IMG/VR virus record: IMGVR_UViG_3300045931_000164
Location: 1-27,263 of that record
Reading direction: 5' to 3' (one strand)
DNA: 27,263 nucleotides
Source of the DNA: a virus
Position 1 is the stretch's first letter. Each line of letters begins with the position of its first letter. Of the stretch, positions 7,824-17,300 are shown in pieces. Below the pieces are notes generated by a model. That model was not told the origin of the DNA and made no database searches. It saw nothing but the letters and a program-made list of their open reading frames with translations. A program made the translations under genes and the position numbers.

Positions 7824-8179
7824 TGGCGCTCCCCGCTGTCGATTTCGCAGAGATTAAGGCGACCGCCCAGGAGGCGATTGCGCTCTACGGCACGACTGTG
7901 AACTTCCAGCGGCAGGGAGAGGTGACGGTGCGCCCGGTCAAGACCGTTATCTACCGCGACACCGATCCCGCGGCGCTCCTGCAGGATGTCAACGGCGAGC
8001 CTGCGAAGGCGCTGCTTTCGCCTGCCGATTTCACGAACCCGCTCAACTTCCCGAACCAGTTCGACACGCTGACCGTAGACGTGGGCGGTTTCAAGCGGAT
8101 CTATTCCATTGCGGCCGTGCATCCGGTGCTGGCCGAAAACGAGCTGGCGCTGATTATCGCCACGCTGAAGGCAAACTGA
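7823..8179 (+). CDS. Putative head-closure / head-tail joining protein
   Basis: The ATG at 7823 overlaps the previous stop as TGATG. The 118-residue product has a helical N-terminus and a beta-rich C-terminal half ('NQFDTLTVDVGGFKRIYSIAAVHPV'-like strands). Size and order fit head-completion proteins that close the portal after packaging. Sequence motifs are weak, so the call rests mainly on synteny. Confidence 0.5.
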   Translation: MALPAVDFAEIKATAQEAIALYGTTVNFQRQGEVTVRPVKTVIYRDTDPAALLQDVNGEPAKALLSPADFTNPLNFPNQFDTLTVDVGGFKRIYSIAAVHPVLAENELALIIATLKAN

Positions 8180-8589
8180 TGAGCAGCGGCACCGCACGCA
8201 ACGCCTTCCGCATGGAGCTCGCCGTGGCCTTTCCCGCGCTGCCGCAGTTCGAGACGCTGGCCGCGCGCGTGGATAACACGACGCTGCCGGACCTGTGGGC
8301 GTCATCGGACTTCATCCCGATCAGCGATGCGCCGATCAGCATCGGGGCTCCGAGCTGCTGCAGGGAGCTTGGCACGTTTCGCTGCTACGTGGTCGGGCGC
8401 ACGGGTGCCGGCGATGCCACAGTCGTCAGCCAGGCCGACGCCATCGCCGGGCATTTCCGCCGCTGGCGCGACTCATCGGGCCGCATTCGGGTGACGGGCC
8501 ACATACCGCCCGCGCCCTCCGATTTTTCTGATGGACGGTGGCTGATATGCGCCGTGGATTTTGCGTTCGCTCACGACTACTTCGTATAG
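8179..8589 (+). CDS. Putative tail terminator / tail completion protein
   Basis: It starts in a TGATG overlap at 8179 and encodes 136 residues. The N-terminal helix carries 'ARNAFRMELAVAFPALP', followed by beta strands including 'GTFRCYVVGRTGAGDATV' and a C-terminal strand 'LICAVDFAFAHDYFV'. This helix-then-sheet layout, size and place directly before the tail tube gene are those of ring-forming tail terminators that cap the tail tube. Family-level assignment is by size, order and fold expectation, not by a conserved motif. Confidence 0.6.
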   Translation: MSSGTARNAFRMELAVAFPALPQFETLAARVDNTTLPDLWASSDFIPISDAPISIGAPSCCRELGTFRCYVVGRTGAGDATVVSQADAIAGHFRRWRDSSGRIRVTGHIPPAPSDFSDGRWLICAVDFAFAHDYFV

Positions 8590-8598
8590 GAGAACATC

Positions 8599-9576
8599 AT
8601 GCCTCTCAGTGCTGACCTCGTGCGCGTCGCCTTTGTCGAACTGACCGGCGCGCCTCCTGCTATCCCTGCCACGCCCGTGTTCACCGTCGCGCGCCTCACG
8701 GGCGAGGGCGTCGCCTTCGCGCCGACCGTCACGACCTCGAACGAGTTCGATGCCTCGGGAAACATCCGCGACTCGATCCTGACGGGCGGCGAGTCTACCG
8801 GCGATCTCTCGCTCGAAATCTCCGACCATGCCGCATTCGAGGAATACCTGCGCGCGGTGCTCGGCGGGGATTGGGTCACTGACGTGCTGGAGAACGGCCC
8901 GACGCTGCGCCAGTATCTGCTGGAGAAAACCTTCCCCGACATACCGACCGCGGGCGCGGAGTCGTTCCACCGCTTCGACAAGACGACGTTTGCTACGATG
9001 ACGATCAGCATCGCACCGGGAACACCGATCACCGGCACGGTCGGCACCATCGGCGGGCCGCTCACGCTCGATACCGCCATCATCGCGGGCGCGACCTATC
9101 CCGACCCCGGCGTGGAGCCGGTCCTGGTCCCGCAGGACGTCGTGGTGAGCGTGGGCGGAATCGCCGCGACGGCATGCTTCTCTGCGGTCGAGCTCTCGTT
9201 CGATACCGGCAGCCGTGCGATCCAGTGCATCGGCACCCTCGGCACGAAAGAGACGGTGCGTGGGCGCCTCGACGCGAAGATTAGCGCAACGCTCTACTAC
9301 GCGACCGACGCGCCCGTGCAGGCGTTGATCGACCAGTCCGAGTTCGCGGTGAGCGTTCAACTGAACGACGCGGCGGGCGCGCTCGAGTATCTCTTCGAGT
9401 ATCCGCGCTGCAAGATGATGGCGGCGCCTGTCACTGCGCAGGGCACGAATACCGACGTGACCATTGCCATGCAGGCGCAGGCGCTCTACGACGACACGGC
9501 TGGCTACACCGTGAAGGTGACGCGCGCTGCGTCGGTGGTGGCGGCCGATGCTGAGCCTGAATCCTTGGCGGCGTGA
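8599..9576 (+). CDS. Major tail (tube) protein
   Basis: AGGAGAA ahead of ATG 8599 gives a strong start. The 325-residue protein is beta-rich and Thr/Ala/Gly-rich, with 'SNEFDASGNIRDSILTGGESTGDLS' broken around residues 45-70, and resembles the Phage_tube_2 type of tail tube protein. It would polymerise around the tape measure. It lies between the tail terminator and the chaperone frameshift pair, the canonical place. The strong ribosome binding site fits a high-copy structural protein. Confidence 0.85.
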   Translation: MPLSADLVRVAFVELTGAPPAIPATPVFTVARLTGEGVAFAPTVTTSNEFDASGNIRDSILTGGESTGDLSLEISDHAAFEEYLRAVLGGDWVTDVLENGPTLRQYLLEKTFPDIPTAGAESFHRFDKTTFATMTISIAPGTPITGTVGTIGGPLTLDTAIIAGATYPDPGVEPVLVPQDVVVSVGGIAATACFSAVELSFDTGSRAIQCIGTLGTKETVRGRLDAKISATLYYATDAPVQALIDQSEFAVSVQLNDAAGALEYLFEYPRCKMMAAPVTAQGTNTDVTIAMQAQALYDDTAGYTVKVTRAASVVAADAEPESLAA

Positions 9577-9992
9577 GTAACCCGCGCGACAAGTATGCGA
9601 TCGATCGCGCGCGTGAGGCGCAGGGCGCCGTCGTGCAAATAGACGACATGGAATTCACGGTGCGCTCTGCCAGTGCCTCGAATCGCGGATACCGCTACGC
9701 GCTCGCAATGGCGGCGGGGCGGCACCGTGAGGAGCTGCAGGGCGACGGGATAAAAGCGTTCGAGGTCCACGAATCCATCCTGATCGAGGCGTTCGCTGAC
9801 TGCGTGATCCTGGGATGGAAAAACGTCACGAACGGTAACGGGCACGAGCTGGAGTTCAGCAGGGAAAGCTGCATCAAGCTCATGGAGGACTGCCCCGATA
9901 TTTGGGATCGCATCCGTGAAGCCGCGCTCGACCGTGAACGGTTCCGCCCGCTCGCCGCTCAGGAGGACGGCGAGCTCTTGGGAAAATCCTGA
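9573..9992 (+). CDS. Tail assembly chaperone, lambda G-like
   Basis: Start is GTG 9573 in a GTGA overlap with the tube gene; the product is 139 residues, mostly helical, with 'DDMEFTVRSASASNRGYRYALAM'-type charged helices and no signal. It should coat the tape measure during tail assembly and be absent from the virion. A fraction of ribosomes is expected to shift -1 at 9980-9986, four codons before the stop at 9990, giving a G-T fusion. Confidence 0.8.
   Translation: MSNPRDKYAIDRAREAQGAVVQIDDMEFTVRSASASNRGYRYALAMAAGRHREELQGDGIKAFEVHESILIEAFADCVILGWKNVTNGNGHELEFSRESCIKLMEDCPDIWDRIREAALDRERFRPLAAQEDGELLGKS
9961..9986 (+). promoter_or_regulatory. Programmed -1 ribosomal frameshift signal
   Basis: The heptamer G GGA AAA at 9980-9986 is exactly in the zero frame (codons GGA 9981, AAA 9984), the X XXY YYZ pattern also used in lambda G/GT (G GGA AAG). 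A Shine-Dalgarno-like AGGAGG at 9961-9966 lies 13 nt upstream, as in stimulated bacterial -1 sites such as dnaX. The zero frame stops at 9990, and the -1 frame stays open to 10303. I did not identify a convincing downstream hairpin. Confidence 0.85.
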
Positions 9993-10303
9993 TATGGCAC
10001 GAACAGTATGGCGCACACGTGGAACAGCTCGAAAAGGCGCAGGCGCGCGGCAAGCGCATCCCCGCGCTGGAGTCCCGGCCCGAAGTGCCGCTGTGGCTCC
10101 TGCCTGCGATGGATGCCTGGATTGACCTCGGAGGCGCCGCGCCGTGGTGGCGGGTGCGTGAATGGTGCAACCACTACGGGATCGAGCTCGAATGGCTGGC
10201 ACCTGTGCTGCGACGCGCAGCGGCAATGCTGAACGAGCACGTAGCGAAAGGGGATCAGAAGCGTGGCAAGTCTCCCAGCAGTCGCACACGTTCCCGTCAT
10301 TAG
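9986..10303 (+). CDS. Lambda T-like extension of the tail chaperone (made by -1 frameshift)
   Basis: The -1 frame has no good start with a ribosome binding site (only a GTG at 10019), which fits expression as a fusion. After the slip, translation continues as 'ILIWHEQYGAHVEQ' and runs 105 residues, giving a 243-residue GT protein (138 + 105). The extension includes 'EVPLWLLPAMDAWIDL', 'WWRVREWCNHYG', and a basic tail. In lambda the T part binds the tape measure and recruits the tube protein. It overlaps the next gene by 41 nt. Confidence 0.75.
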   Translation: MLIWHEQYGAHVEQLEKAQARGKRIPALESRPEVPLWLLPAMDAWIDLGGAAPWWRVREWCNHYGIELEWLAPVLRRAAAMLNEHVAKGDQKRGKSPSSRTRSRH

Positions 10304-10994
10304 TTCGACGCAGCGAGGTGCGCTCTACAAGGACATCCTGCAGGTAGCGGAAAAGGACTATCAGTTCGTCCTGCGCGGGATCGCGCTGCAGGAGATTCAC
10401 GATCAGGCAGGCATCGGGAACAAGCCGACCGGGATGCTGGTCGATGGCAAGCGCGGCGACGTGTCGCAGGCGCAGCGATCCGTCATCGTCTGGTTCGCTG
10501 ACCGCAAGTCCATGTCCGATGCGATCTACGCCGCGCGTGATGAGCTGGTCCGCGCCGGTAGGCGCGTGAGCGGGCGCACCCTCGGGGCTCTGGCGTTCTA
10601 CTACAGCATCGGCAGGGGCGGCGCAGTCTCTCCCTGTGAGCCGAAGGCTATCGCGGCGACCACGCCTAACCCTGCTGCGCTCGACCTCTACGTGACCCTG
10701 CCGCTGGTCCACGTGCGCCGCTGGCAGTGGTATGGCAAGGGCGGAAACCGGCTGGAGCGGCGCACCAGGAACAAGGTGCTGCGCCGCTACGCTGCGGCTA
10801 CCAAAACGAAGCCGCAGATGGTCGCGGCCTCAGTCTTTGAGGTGAGCGCCAAGCGGGTGCAGTCACGTTACCGCGCGCTCGATGTCCTGTTCGTCTACCT
10901 GCGCGTGCAAAACCTCAACATCGGCGGGCGCACCGCCGTGGACCGCATCCCCGCGATCAAGGTCCGCATGAAGGTGCGCGGACGGGGGCGCTGA
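10263..10994 (+). CDS. Unknown protein between chaperone and tape measure
   Basis: GTG 10263 is preceded by AAGGGGAT at suitable spacing. The 243-residue product is basic, especially at the C-terminus (VRMKVRGRGR), with 'RDELVRAGRRVSGRTLGALAFYY' and a beta-rich second half. No catalytic motif, signal peptide or membrane segment is visible. It starts inside the T-frame and ends 1 nt before the tape measure gene, so it is part of the tail operon. It may be a tail-completion protein, but I do not recognise the family. Confidence 0.6.
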   Translation: MASLPAVAHVPVISSTQRGALYKDILQVAEKDYQFVLRGIALQEIHDQAGIGNKPTGMLVDGKRGDVSQAQRSVIVWFADRKSMSDAIYAARDELVRAGRRVSGRTLGALAFYYSIGRGGAVSPCEPKAIAATTPNPAALDLYVTLPLVHVRRWQWYGKGGNRLERRTRNKVLRRYAAATKTKPQMVAASVFEVSAKRVQSRYRALDVLFVYLRVQNLNIGGRTAVDRIPAIKVRMKVRGRGR

Positions 10995-10995
10995 C

Positions 10996-13152
10996 ATGGC
11001 CGAGAACGTCACTCGCATCTACGAGCTGCAGGTAAAGCTCGCGCAGGATTCCCTCGCGCAGTTGAAGAAGCTGCAAAGCAGCACGAGCGCAATCGAACAG
11101 GGATTCAAGTCGGCAGGCGACACCATCAAGAATTTCGCAGTCGGGCTCGCCTCTGCCCTCTCCGTCGGAGCGGTCATATCCGCCATCGACAGCGTCATCT
11201 CGAAGTTCGATGAGCTGGGAGCTGCAGCGCAGCGCACCGGAGTCCCGGTCGAGGAATTCTCCGCGCTCGCCTACGCCGCGCGTCAGGCCGACTTGGAGCT
11301 GTCCGGTCTCGAGACCGGCATGAAGGAGCTGCAGAAGGCGATGGTCAACACCGAGGACAAGGGATTCAAAGTCCTCGATGCGCTGAAGATCGACAAGACG
11401 AAACCGGCAGTCGAAGTGCTGAAGGACTTCGCCGAAGCATTCAAGACCATCCACGACCCTGCGCTGCGGGCGAATGCACTGCTGGAAGTTTTCGGCAAGG
11501 CGGGGCTGCAGTTGCGCCCCCTGCTGGAACAGGGCGCAGCGGGGATGCAGGCCGCAATCGACAAGGCGAAGGAACTCGGGCTCGTGCTGACCGAGGACGC
11601 CGCGCAGGGGATCAGCGACCTCGACAACGCGATCAAGACCGCGCAGGAACAGACCGCCGCGCTCGGCAGGGAGATGGTCCTCGGTCTCCAGCCTGCGCTG
11701 ATGGACGTGCTGCAGGCATTCCAAGGGGCACGCGAGGGCGCGAGCGCATTCGAGGGCGTAGGCAAGGCGCTCGGCGTATTCCTGCGCGGGCTCACTGCGA
11801 CCGTCGTCGGTGTCGTGCATGTGTTCCGCCAGCTCGGGGAGGTGATCTACGGCGTGATGATGACCGCCGCGAATCTGTTCATCGGCGAGCGCAAGACTGC
11901 GGCCAGCTACTTCGAGTCGATGGTCGCCAATCTGGAGAAAAACGACGCGGCTTATGCGGAGACGCAGAAAAACATTCTCGGGTTCAAGGACACCCTTGAC
12001 GACACGACCGACTCTATCAGGCATCACACCGAGGCCGTAGCGAACAACGACAAAAAGGTGCGGGCGGCGCTGACGGACAAGAAGGACAAGAAAAAGGAGA
12101 AAACCGAATACGAGAAACTGACCGAGGCGCTGAACGACCATCTCGCCGCGGTGCAACGCGCCGAGTCGGAGTATCCCGAACTCGACAAGGCGATCAAGAA
12201 CTACACCGATTCGCTCGCGAAGCTGACGCCAAGGGAAGCTGAACAGGCATATCAACTCGTGCAGCAGATCGCTGCGGCCGAACAGCAAAACAAGAAAATC
12301 AAAGAGCGCGCAAAGCTGATGGACGAAGTGAAGGGCATCATCGAGGGGCAGCGCAGCGAGTGGGAAAAGTTCAACGATGACATCGCCCGATACTACGAGC
12401 TGATCGCGTTGCTGCCTGAACGCGAGGCAGAGCTGCGGGAAGCCATTCTGCGCCGCACCGACGCCTTCCGCGAGGCGAACGACAAAGTGCAATACGGCGT
12501 TAAAAAGGACGACGAACTCTTCGAAAAACTCGCCGACAAAATCGACGGCTATGCCAAGTCGATGGCGGATTCACTGGTGGACTTCGCCAGCGGCGCGAAG
12601 GACGCCAAGCAGTCGTTCTCCGACATGGTGACATCGATCCTGCGCGACATGGCGAAGATGGCGACGCAGATGCTCATCATGGAACCGATGATGCGCCAGT
12701 TCAAGGAATGGCTGAAGGGCGTCAATCTCGCAAGCATGTTCGGCAACTATTCGACGCCCTCAGACGTGCCGCCCGGAGGGCCGTGGGCTAAGGGCGGCGT
12801 GTTCACGAACTCACCGTCGCTCTCCAAGTATTCCAATGGCGTCTACGACTCGCCGCGCGCGTTCACCTTCGCCAAGGGCGGCGTATTCGCTGAAGCGGGA
12901 CCGGAAGCGATCATGCCGCTCTCGCGCGGCCCCGACGGATCGTTGGGCGTCGATGCGAGCGGTGCGGGCGTGACTGTCAACGTCTACAACGAAACGCGCG
13001 CGCAGGTGGAGACGAAGAGCAGCCGGGACGTGAACGGGAACCGCATGATCGAGATCATGGTGCGCGATGCCGTCTCGGCGGGCTTCCGCTCGGGCGCGTT
13101 CGACGGCGTGATGGGCTCGACCTACGGCTTGAACCGCCAGGGAGCGCGCTGA
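10996..13152 (+). CDS. Tape measure protein
   Basis: The 718-residue product begins with a charged coiled-coil ('VTRIYELQVKLAQDSLAQLKKL'-like, residues about 3-40), has hydrophobic segments near residues 46-65 and 265-300, long Lys/Glu-rich helices (about 345-520), and a Gly-rich C-terminus with 'AEAGPEAIMPLSRGPDGSLGV', a typical tape measure ending. It sets tail length; using the roughly 0.15 nm per residue known for siphophages, a tail near 108 nm is expected. It overlaps the next gene by TGATG at 13150. Confidence 0.92.
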   Translation: MAENVTRIYELQVKLAQDSLAQLKKLQSSTSAIEQGFKSAGDTIKNFAVGLASALSVGAVISAIDSVISKFDELGAAAQRTGVPVEEFSALAYAARQADLELSGLETGMKELQKAMVNTEDKGFKVLDALKIDKTKPAVEVLKDFAEAFKTIHDPALRANALLEVFGKAGLQLRPLLEQGAAGMQAAIDKAKELGLVLTEDAAQGISDLDNAIKTAQEQTAALGREMVLGLQPALMDVLQAFQGAREGASAFEGVGKALGVFLRGLTATVVGVVHVFRQLGEVIYGVMMTAANLFIGERKTAASYFESMVANLEKNDAAYAETQKNILGFKDTLDDTTDSIRHHTEAVANNDKKVRAALTDKKDKKKEKTEYEKLTEALNDHLAAVQRAESEYPELDKAIKNYTDSLAKLTPREAEQAYQLVQQIAAAEQQNKKIKERAKLMDEVKGIIEGQRSEWEKFNDDIARYYELIALLPEREAELREAILRRTDAFREANDKVQYGVKKDDELFEKLADKIDGYAKSMADSLVDFASGAKDAKQSFSDMVTSILRDMAKMATQMLIMEPMMRQFKEWLKGVNLASMFGNYSTPSDVPPGGPWAKGGVFTNSPSLSKYSNGVYDSPRAFTFAKGGVFAEAGPEAIMPLSRGPDGSLGVDASGAGVTVNVYNETRAQVETKSSRDVNGNRMIEIMVRDAVSAGFRSGAFDGVMGSTYGLNRQGAR

Positions 13153-13508
13153 TGCCAGCGAACCCGTGGCCGCCCAACATCAGCGAGGCGTTCACCTCCG
13201 ATGCGTTCACCGAGACGCCGCAGGAAGTGACGATCCGCAGCGACATGGACACCGGGCCGCCCAAGGTGCGCCGGCGCTTCATCAATCCGGTGCGGACCTA
13301 CGAGTGCAACATCGTGCTGCGCGACGCCGCCGAGTATCAGAGCCTGCGCGACTTCTACTACATCACCTGCCAGGGCGGCACCGACACCATCTCGATGGCG
13401 CATCCGATCACCGGGGCAATGCTGCTCTTCCGCTTCGCCTCGCCGCCCGTCTACACCGCGCTCGGCATCGCCTGGCGCGCGGCGTTCCGGCTCGAGCTCC
13501 TGCCGTGA
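13152..13508 (+). CDS. Minor tail protein, lambda M-like
   Basis: This 118-residue protein follows the tape measure by a TGATG overlap. It contains 'IRSDMDTGPPKVRRRF' and 'DFYYITCQGGTDTISM', features of the distal-tail gpM/minor tail family, and a C-terminal beta strand pattern. It should form part of the ring joining the tube to the tail tip. The next gene starts inside its last codons (GTGA at 13505). Confidence 0.75.
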   Translation: MPANPWPPNISEAFTSDAFTETPQEVTIRSDMDTGPPKVRRRFINPVRTYECNIVLRDAAEYQSLRDFYYITCQGGTDTISMAHPITGAMLLFRFASPPVYTALGIAWRAAFRLELLP

Positions 13509-13978
13509 GGTCGCTTTCCGCCAATGCCGTAATACAGATCAATTCGCTCCAGAGCGGCTCGGCGTGGTTTTATCTTATCGAGATCGCGCACCCGGAGCTC
13601 CCCGTTCCCTATCGCTTCGTCAACAATACCGAAGACATCGTTGCGCTCGGCGTCGTGTGGACCCGTTACGAGTTCAGGGTGACGCTCGCCATCGACGACG
13701 GGCAGACCCTGCCGAGCGCGGAAGTCGAGTTCACCAACGTCGACCGAGTGCTGATCGACGTGATACGCGGGCTCGCGAGCGCGCCGAGCATCAACCTGTA
13801 TGCCGTGCTGTCGATGACGCCGGACGTGATCGAGCAGAGCCTGACGGACATGCAGCTGATGGACATCAGCTACGACATGCAGACGATCAGCGGGCGGCTC
13901 GTGTCGGGCGATCTGCTGAACGCGCCGTATCCGGCAGACAGCTACGACCCCGCGCAATTTCCGGGCATCTTTTTCTGA
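13505..13978 (+). CDS. Minor tail protein, lambda L-like (DUF1833)
   Basis: Start GTG 13505 is chosen for its GTGA overlap. The product has 157 residues and shows 'LLEIAHPELPVPYRFVNN'-type features (here 'LIEIAHPELPVPYRFVNN'), 'AEVEFTNVDRVLIDVIR' and 'ISYDMQTISGRLV', which match the DUF1833 type of L-like tail-tip proteins. Order M-L-K-J is kept. The lambda protein binds an iron-sulphur cluster through Cys residues; no Cys is evident here, so that property is not expected. Confidence 0.75.
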   Translation: MRSLSANAVIQINSLQSGSAWFYLIEIAHPELPVPYRFVNNTEDIVALGVVWTRYEFRVTLAIDDGQTLPSAEVEFTNVDRVLIDVIRGLASAPSINLYAVLSMTPDVIEQSLTDMQLMDISYDMQTISGRLVSGDLLNAPYPADSYDPAQFPGIFF

Positions 13979-14373
13979 TGCGCGACTTCACCCGTTACGT
14001 CGGCATTCCCTACAAGGACAAGGGCACCGACCCGGCGACCGGGCTCGACTGCTGGCAGCTCGTGCGCTACTTCCACAAGCAGGAGCTCGGGCGCGAGCTC
14101 CCCGACTACCTGGCGCTCTATGACTCCTCGCTCGATCCGGACTCGGCGAGCGGCGCGTTCGTTCGTGCCATTCCCGACTGGCGGGCGGTGGACCCGCCGG
14201 CGTTCGGGGACGTGCTGATTTTTCGCATCGCGCGCGGCCCCTGGCACTGCGCGGTCTATCTCGAGGAAGGGAAGATGCTGCACATCGACCAGGGGCACAA
14301 CTCGGTCATCGAGTCGGTGGACAGCCTGCGCTGGCGAAACCGCATCTACGGGGTGTATCGGTGGAAGTCCTGA
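13978..14373 (+). CDS. NlpC/P60 tail-tip peptidoglycan hydrolase, lambda K-like
   Basis: The 131-residue protein begins at ATG 13978 in a TGATG overlap. The catalytic Cys25 lies in 'GLDCWQLVR', with His90 in 'PWHCAVYL' and a likely third residue at His102 in 'MLHID'. It is a cysteine peptidase that should open the cell wall during DNA entry. It consists of the hydrolase domain alone, without the N-terminal JAB domain of lambda K. It is not a lysis endolysin by position. Confidence 0.88.
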   Translation: MRDFTRYVGIPYKDKGTDPATGLDCWQLVRYFHKQELGRELPDYLALYDSSLDPDSASGAFVRAIPDWRAVDPPAFGDVLIFRIARGPWHCAVYLEEGKMLHIDQGHNSVIESVDSLRWRNRIYGVYRWKS

Positions 14374-17300
14374 CGCAGCGCCTCGACAAGCGGCGCTCTC
14401 TCGGCTTTGCCGAGGAGGGGCTGACCTGCGCCCAACTGGTCGAGGGCTTTGCGCCGGCCGGGATCGACCGCGAATACGTGCTGTGCGCGATCAACGGCGT
14501 CCCGGTGCCGCGGCACCTGTGGGCGCACGTCACGCCGAAGGAGCACGCTCAGGTCATCGTCGCCATCGTGCCGGGCAAGGGCGGCGGCAAGAAGAACCCG
14601 CTCGCGCTCATCGCCTCGATCGCGATCGCCATCGTCGCGCCGATGGCCGCGGGCGCAATACTTGGGGCTTCAGGCGGCACGGTGCTCGCGTTCGGCATCA
14701 CTGCACAAGCTGCGCTCGGCACGGCGATCGGCTTCGTCGCGAACATGGCGCTTGGCGCGATCTTCAAGCCCTCGCAGCCGTCGATCTCCGCGGCGAGCGC
14801 CTCGACGAGCTCCTCCTCGTCCTCGCCGACCTATTCATTGCAGGGGCAGTCGAACCTGCTCGACCCCTACGGCCCGGTGCGGCGCATCTTCGGGACGCAC
14901 CGCATCTATCCCGTCATCGCCGGCCGGCCCTACTCGGAAATATGGGGCGACGATCAATACCTGACGACGCTCTACGACATCGGCGCGGGCGACTACGAAG
15001 TGAGCGACGTCCGCATCGGCGCTAGCCATATCGGTTACTTCCAGAATGCCAGCTACTACGTCCACCGCAACACCAAGACGCCGGGGCTCCTCTGGTATTG
15101 GGGCGCGCGCCACGAGGACGCCTACAGCCTGATACTCAACGACGGCTGGAGCACCGTGGACACGCAGCCCGACACGGCCTACTTCGTCGCGACCTTCGTC
15201 TTCCCGACCGGGGTCGCCACGATCAACCGGGACACCGGCGCGCAGGGTCAGAACATCGTGCGCTTCCAGATCGAGTGGTCGCCCTACGGATCGGGCGCGT
15301 GGTATCCGGTCCAGTCCGCGCACTACTGGCATTCGTCGCGCGACATCATGCCCGACACCGATTCCGCGAATGTCGAAGTGACGGGCGGCGAGCTCCTGCG
15401 CCAGGAAGGCTCCTGGGGCAACCCCGACGACGGCGGCGACGGTGACCTGCGCGCCATGCGCGTCACCTCGAGCACGACCGGCTATCTGCCCGGAGCGCAG
15501 GCGCTCGAGCTGCGCTCGCAGTCGGTCCCGCTGCCGTATGGCTCGACCTTCATCTACAACGGCACGACCTACACGATTCTCGGCAACGTCACGACCTCGG
15601 CGCAGTCGCATACCATTTCGCCGCCGCTGCAGACCGAGTTCGTCACGCAGGTAACGCATTTCGACGGCGACGGCGGCGAGTGGTATCAATACGACCCGCC
15701 GCAGACGGTGCTGGCCTATCACACGGCGACAAACACCTACGAGATCCGCGATTCCCGCATCCAGCAACTGGCGCTCTCGGTCACGGTGCGCCCGACCGCG
15801 GGACACGTCGAGGGCCAGCGATTCTCGATCCGGGCGCGCCAGACGCAGGGCGCGGGCGACGAGCAGTTCACCTACGGCGACATGATCTTCGCGGGCGTCT
15901 CCTCGATCAGCGGCACGGTGCCGGCGATCAATCTCAGGAACGAGCACACGCTCCTCGAGCTCCGCGTCAAGGCTAACGACCAGGTGAACGGCACGCTGGA
16001 GGATCTGTCGTGCTTCGCGCAGTCCTATCTGTGGGTAAGGCGCGGCGGCGCGTGGTCCTACGAGCTCTCGAGGAATCCCGCATGGTGCCTGTGGGAGGTG
16101 CTGACCGGGAAGATGAACAAGCGCCCCGTCGCGCAGGCGAAGCTCGACCTCGCAAGCTTCGAGGCGTGGGCGAATTACTGCGACTCGATCCATCCGAGCA
16201 CGGGCGATGCGCGGGCGCGCTTCGATCACGTCGTCGATTACTACACGACGCTCTTCGCGCTGGCGCAGACCATCAGCGCGGCGGGCCGCGCGACGCTCGC
16301 GCCGGGCGACGGCCTCTTCCGCGTCATCATCGACCAGCCGAAGACGACGCCCGTGCAGGTTTTCACGCCGCACAATTCGATCGGCTTCAAGGGCACGCGC
16401 ACCTTCATCGAGGCGCCGCACGCCTTCCGCGCCAAGTTCATGAACAGCGCGAGCTGGAAAGTGGAGGAGTTCACCGTCTATAACGACGGCTACAGCCTCG
16501 GCAATTCGAGCGTGTTCGAGGTCATCGAGCTCCCCGGCGTCACGCGCGAGGGGCAGGTCTGGTGCGACGCGCGCTACCGCATGGCGCAGGGCATCCACCG
16601 CCAGGAATCCTGGACGCTCGAGGTTGACTGGGAGAACCTCATCTGCACGCGCGGCGATCTCGTGCACGTGGCGCACGACGTGCCGAAGCTCGGCGGTCTC
16701 CCCTCGCGCATCAAGGACGTGCATTACACCGGGGGCGGGCTTGCGGACCAGTGGACGCTCACCGAGCCGGTGGACTTCGGCGGCAACCCCGGCGGCTTCG
16801 GCTACACCATCCGCTCGGTTAACGGCGTAATCCAGCAGGGCCAGTTCGGCGCGCAGTTGGACGCCTACACCGTCGCGCCCGTATCGCCCATCGGCAACGT
16901 GCAAGTGGGCGACCTGCACGTGTGGGGCGAGATGGACCACATCACCTATCCGTTCCTCGTCGCCGCCATCGCCCCGCAGTCCGACGCCGCCGCTACCCTG
17001 ACGCTCGTCCCCTACGCGGGCGCGGCGATCTTCGGCGCGGACCAGGGCGCGATCCCGCCATACGATCCGGTCGTAGACGACGACCTGTCGCTCATCGCGC
17101 CCCCGCCGATCCCGCGCGTGACGATCCTGCAGACGCTGGTCTACGCCGCGCGCCGGCCTCTGCTGACGATCAGCTTCGACTGGCGGCAATACGTCGCGCC
17201 GATCTTCGTCAACTACGAAATCTGGCTCGACTGGGATCTCAACACGACGGGCGCGCCGGTTCTGCTCGGGAGGAGCGCGTCGCCGAACTTCGAGTGGATA

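Noticed and set aside
13978-14373. Endolysin for lysis
   Set aside because: The NlpC/P60 protein sits between L-like and J-like tail genes, the lambda K position, without a holin.
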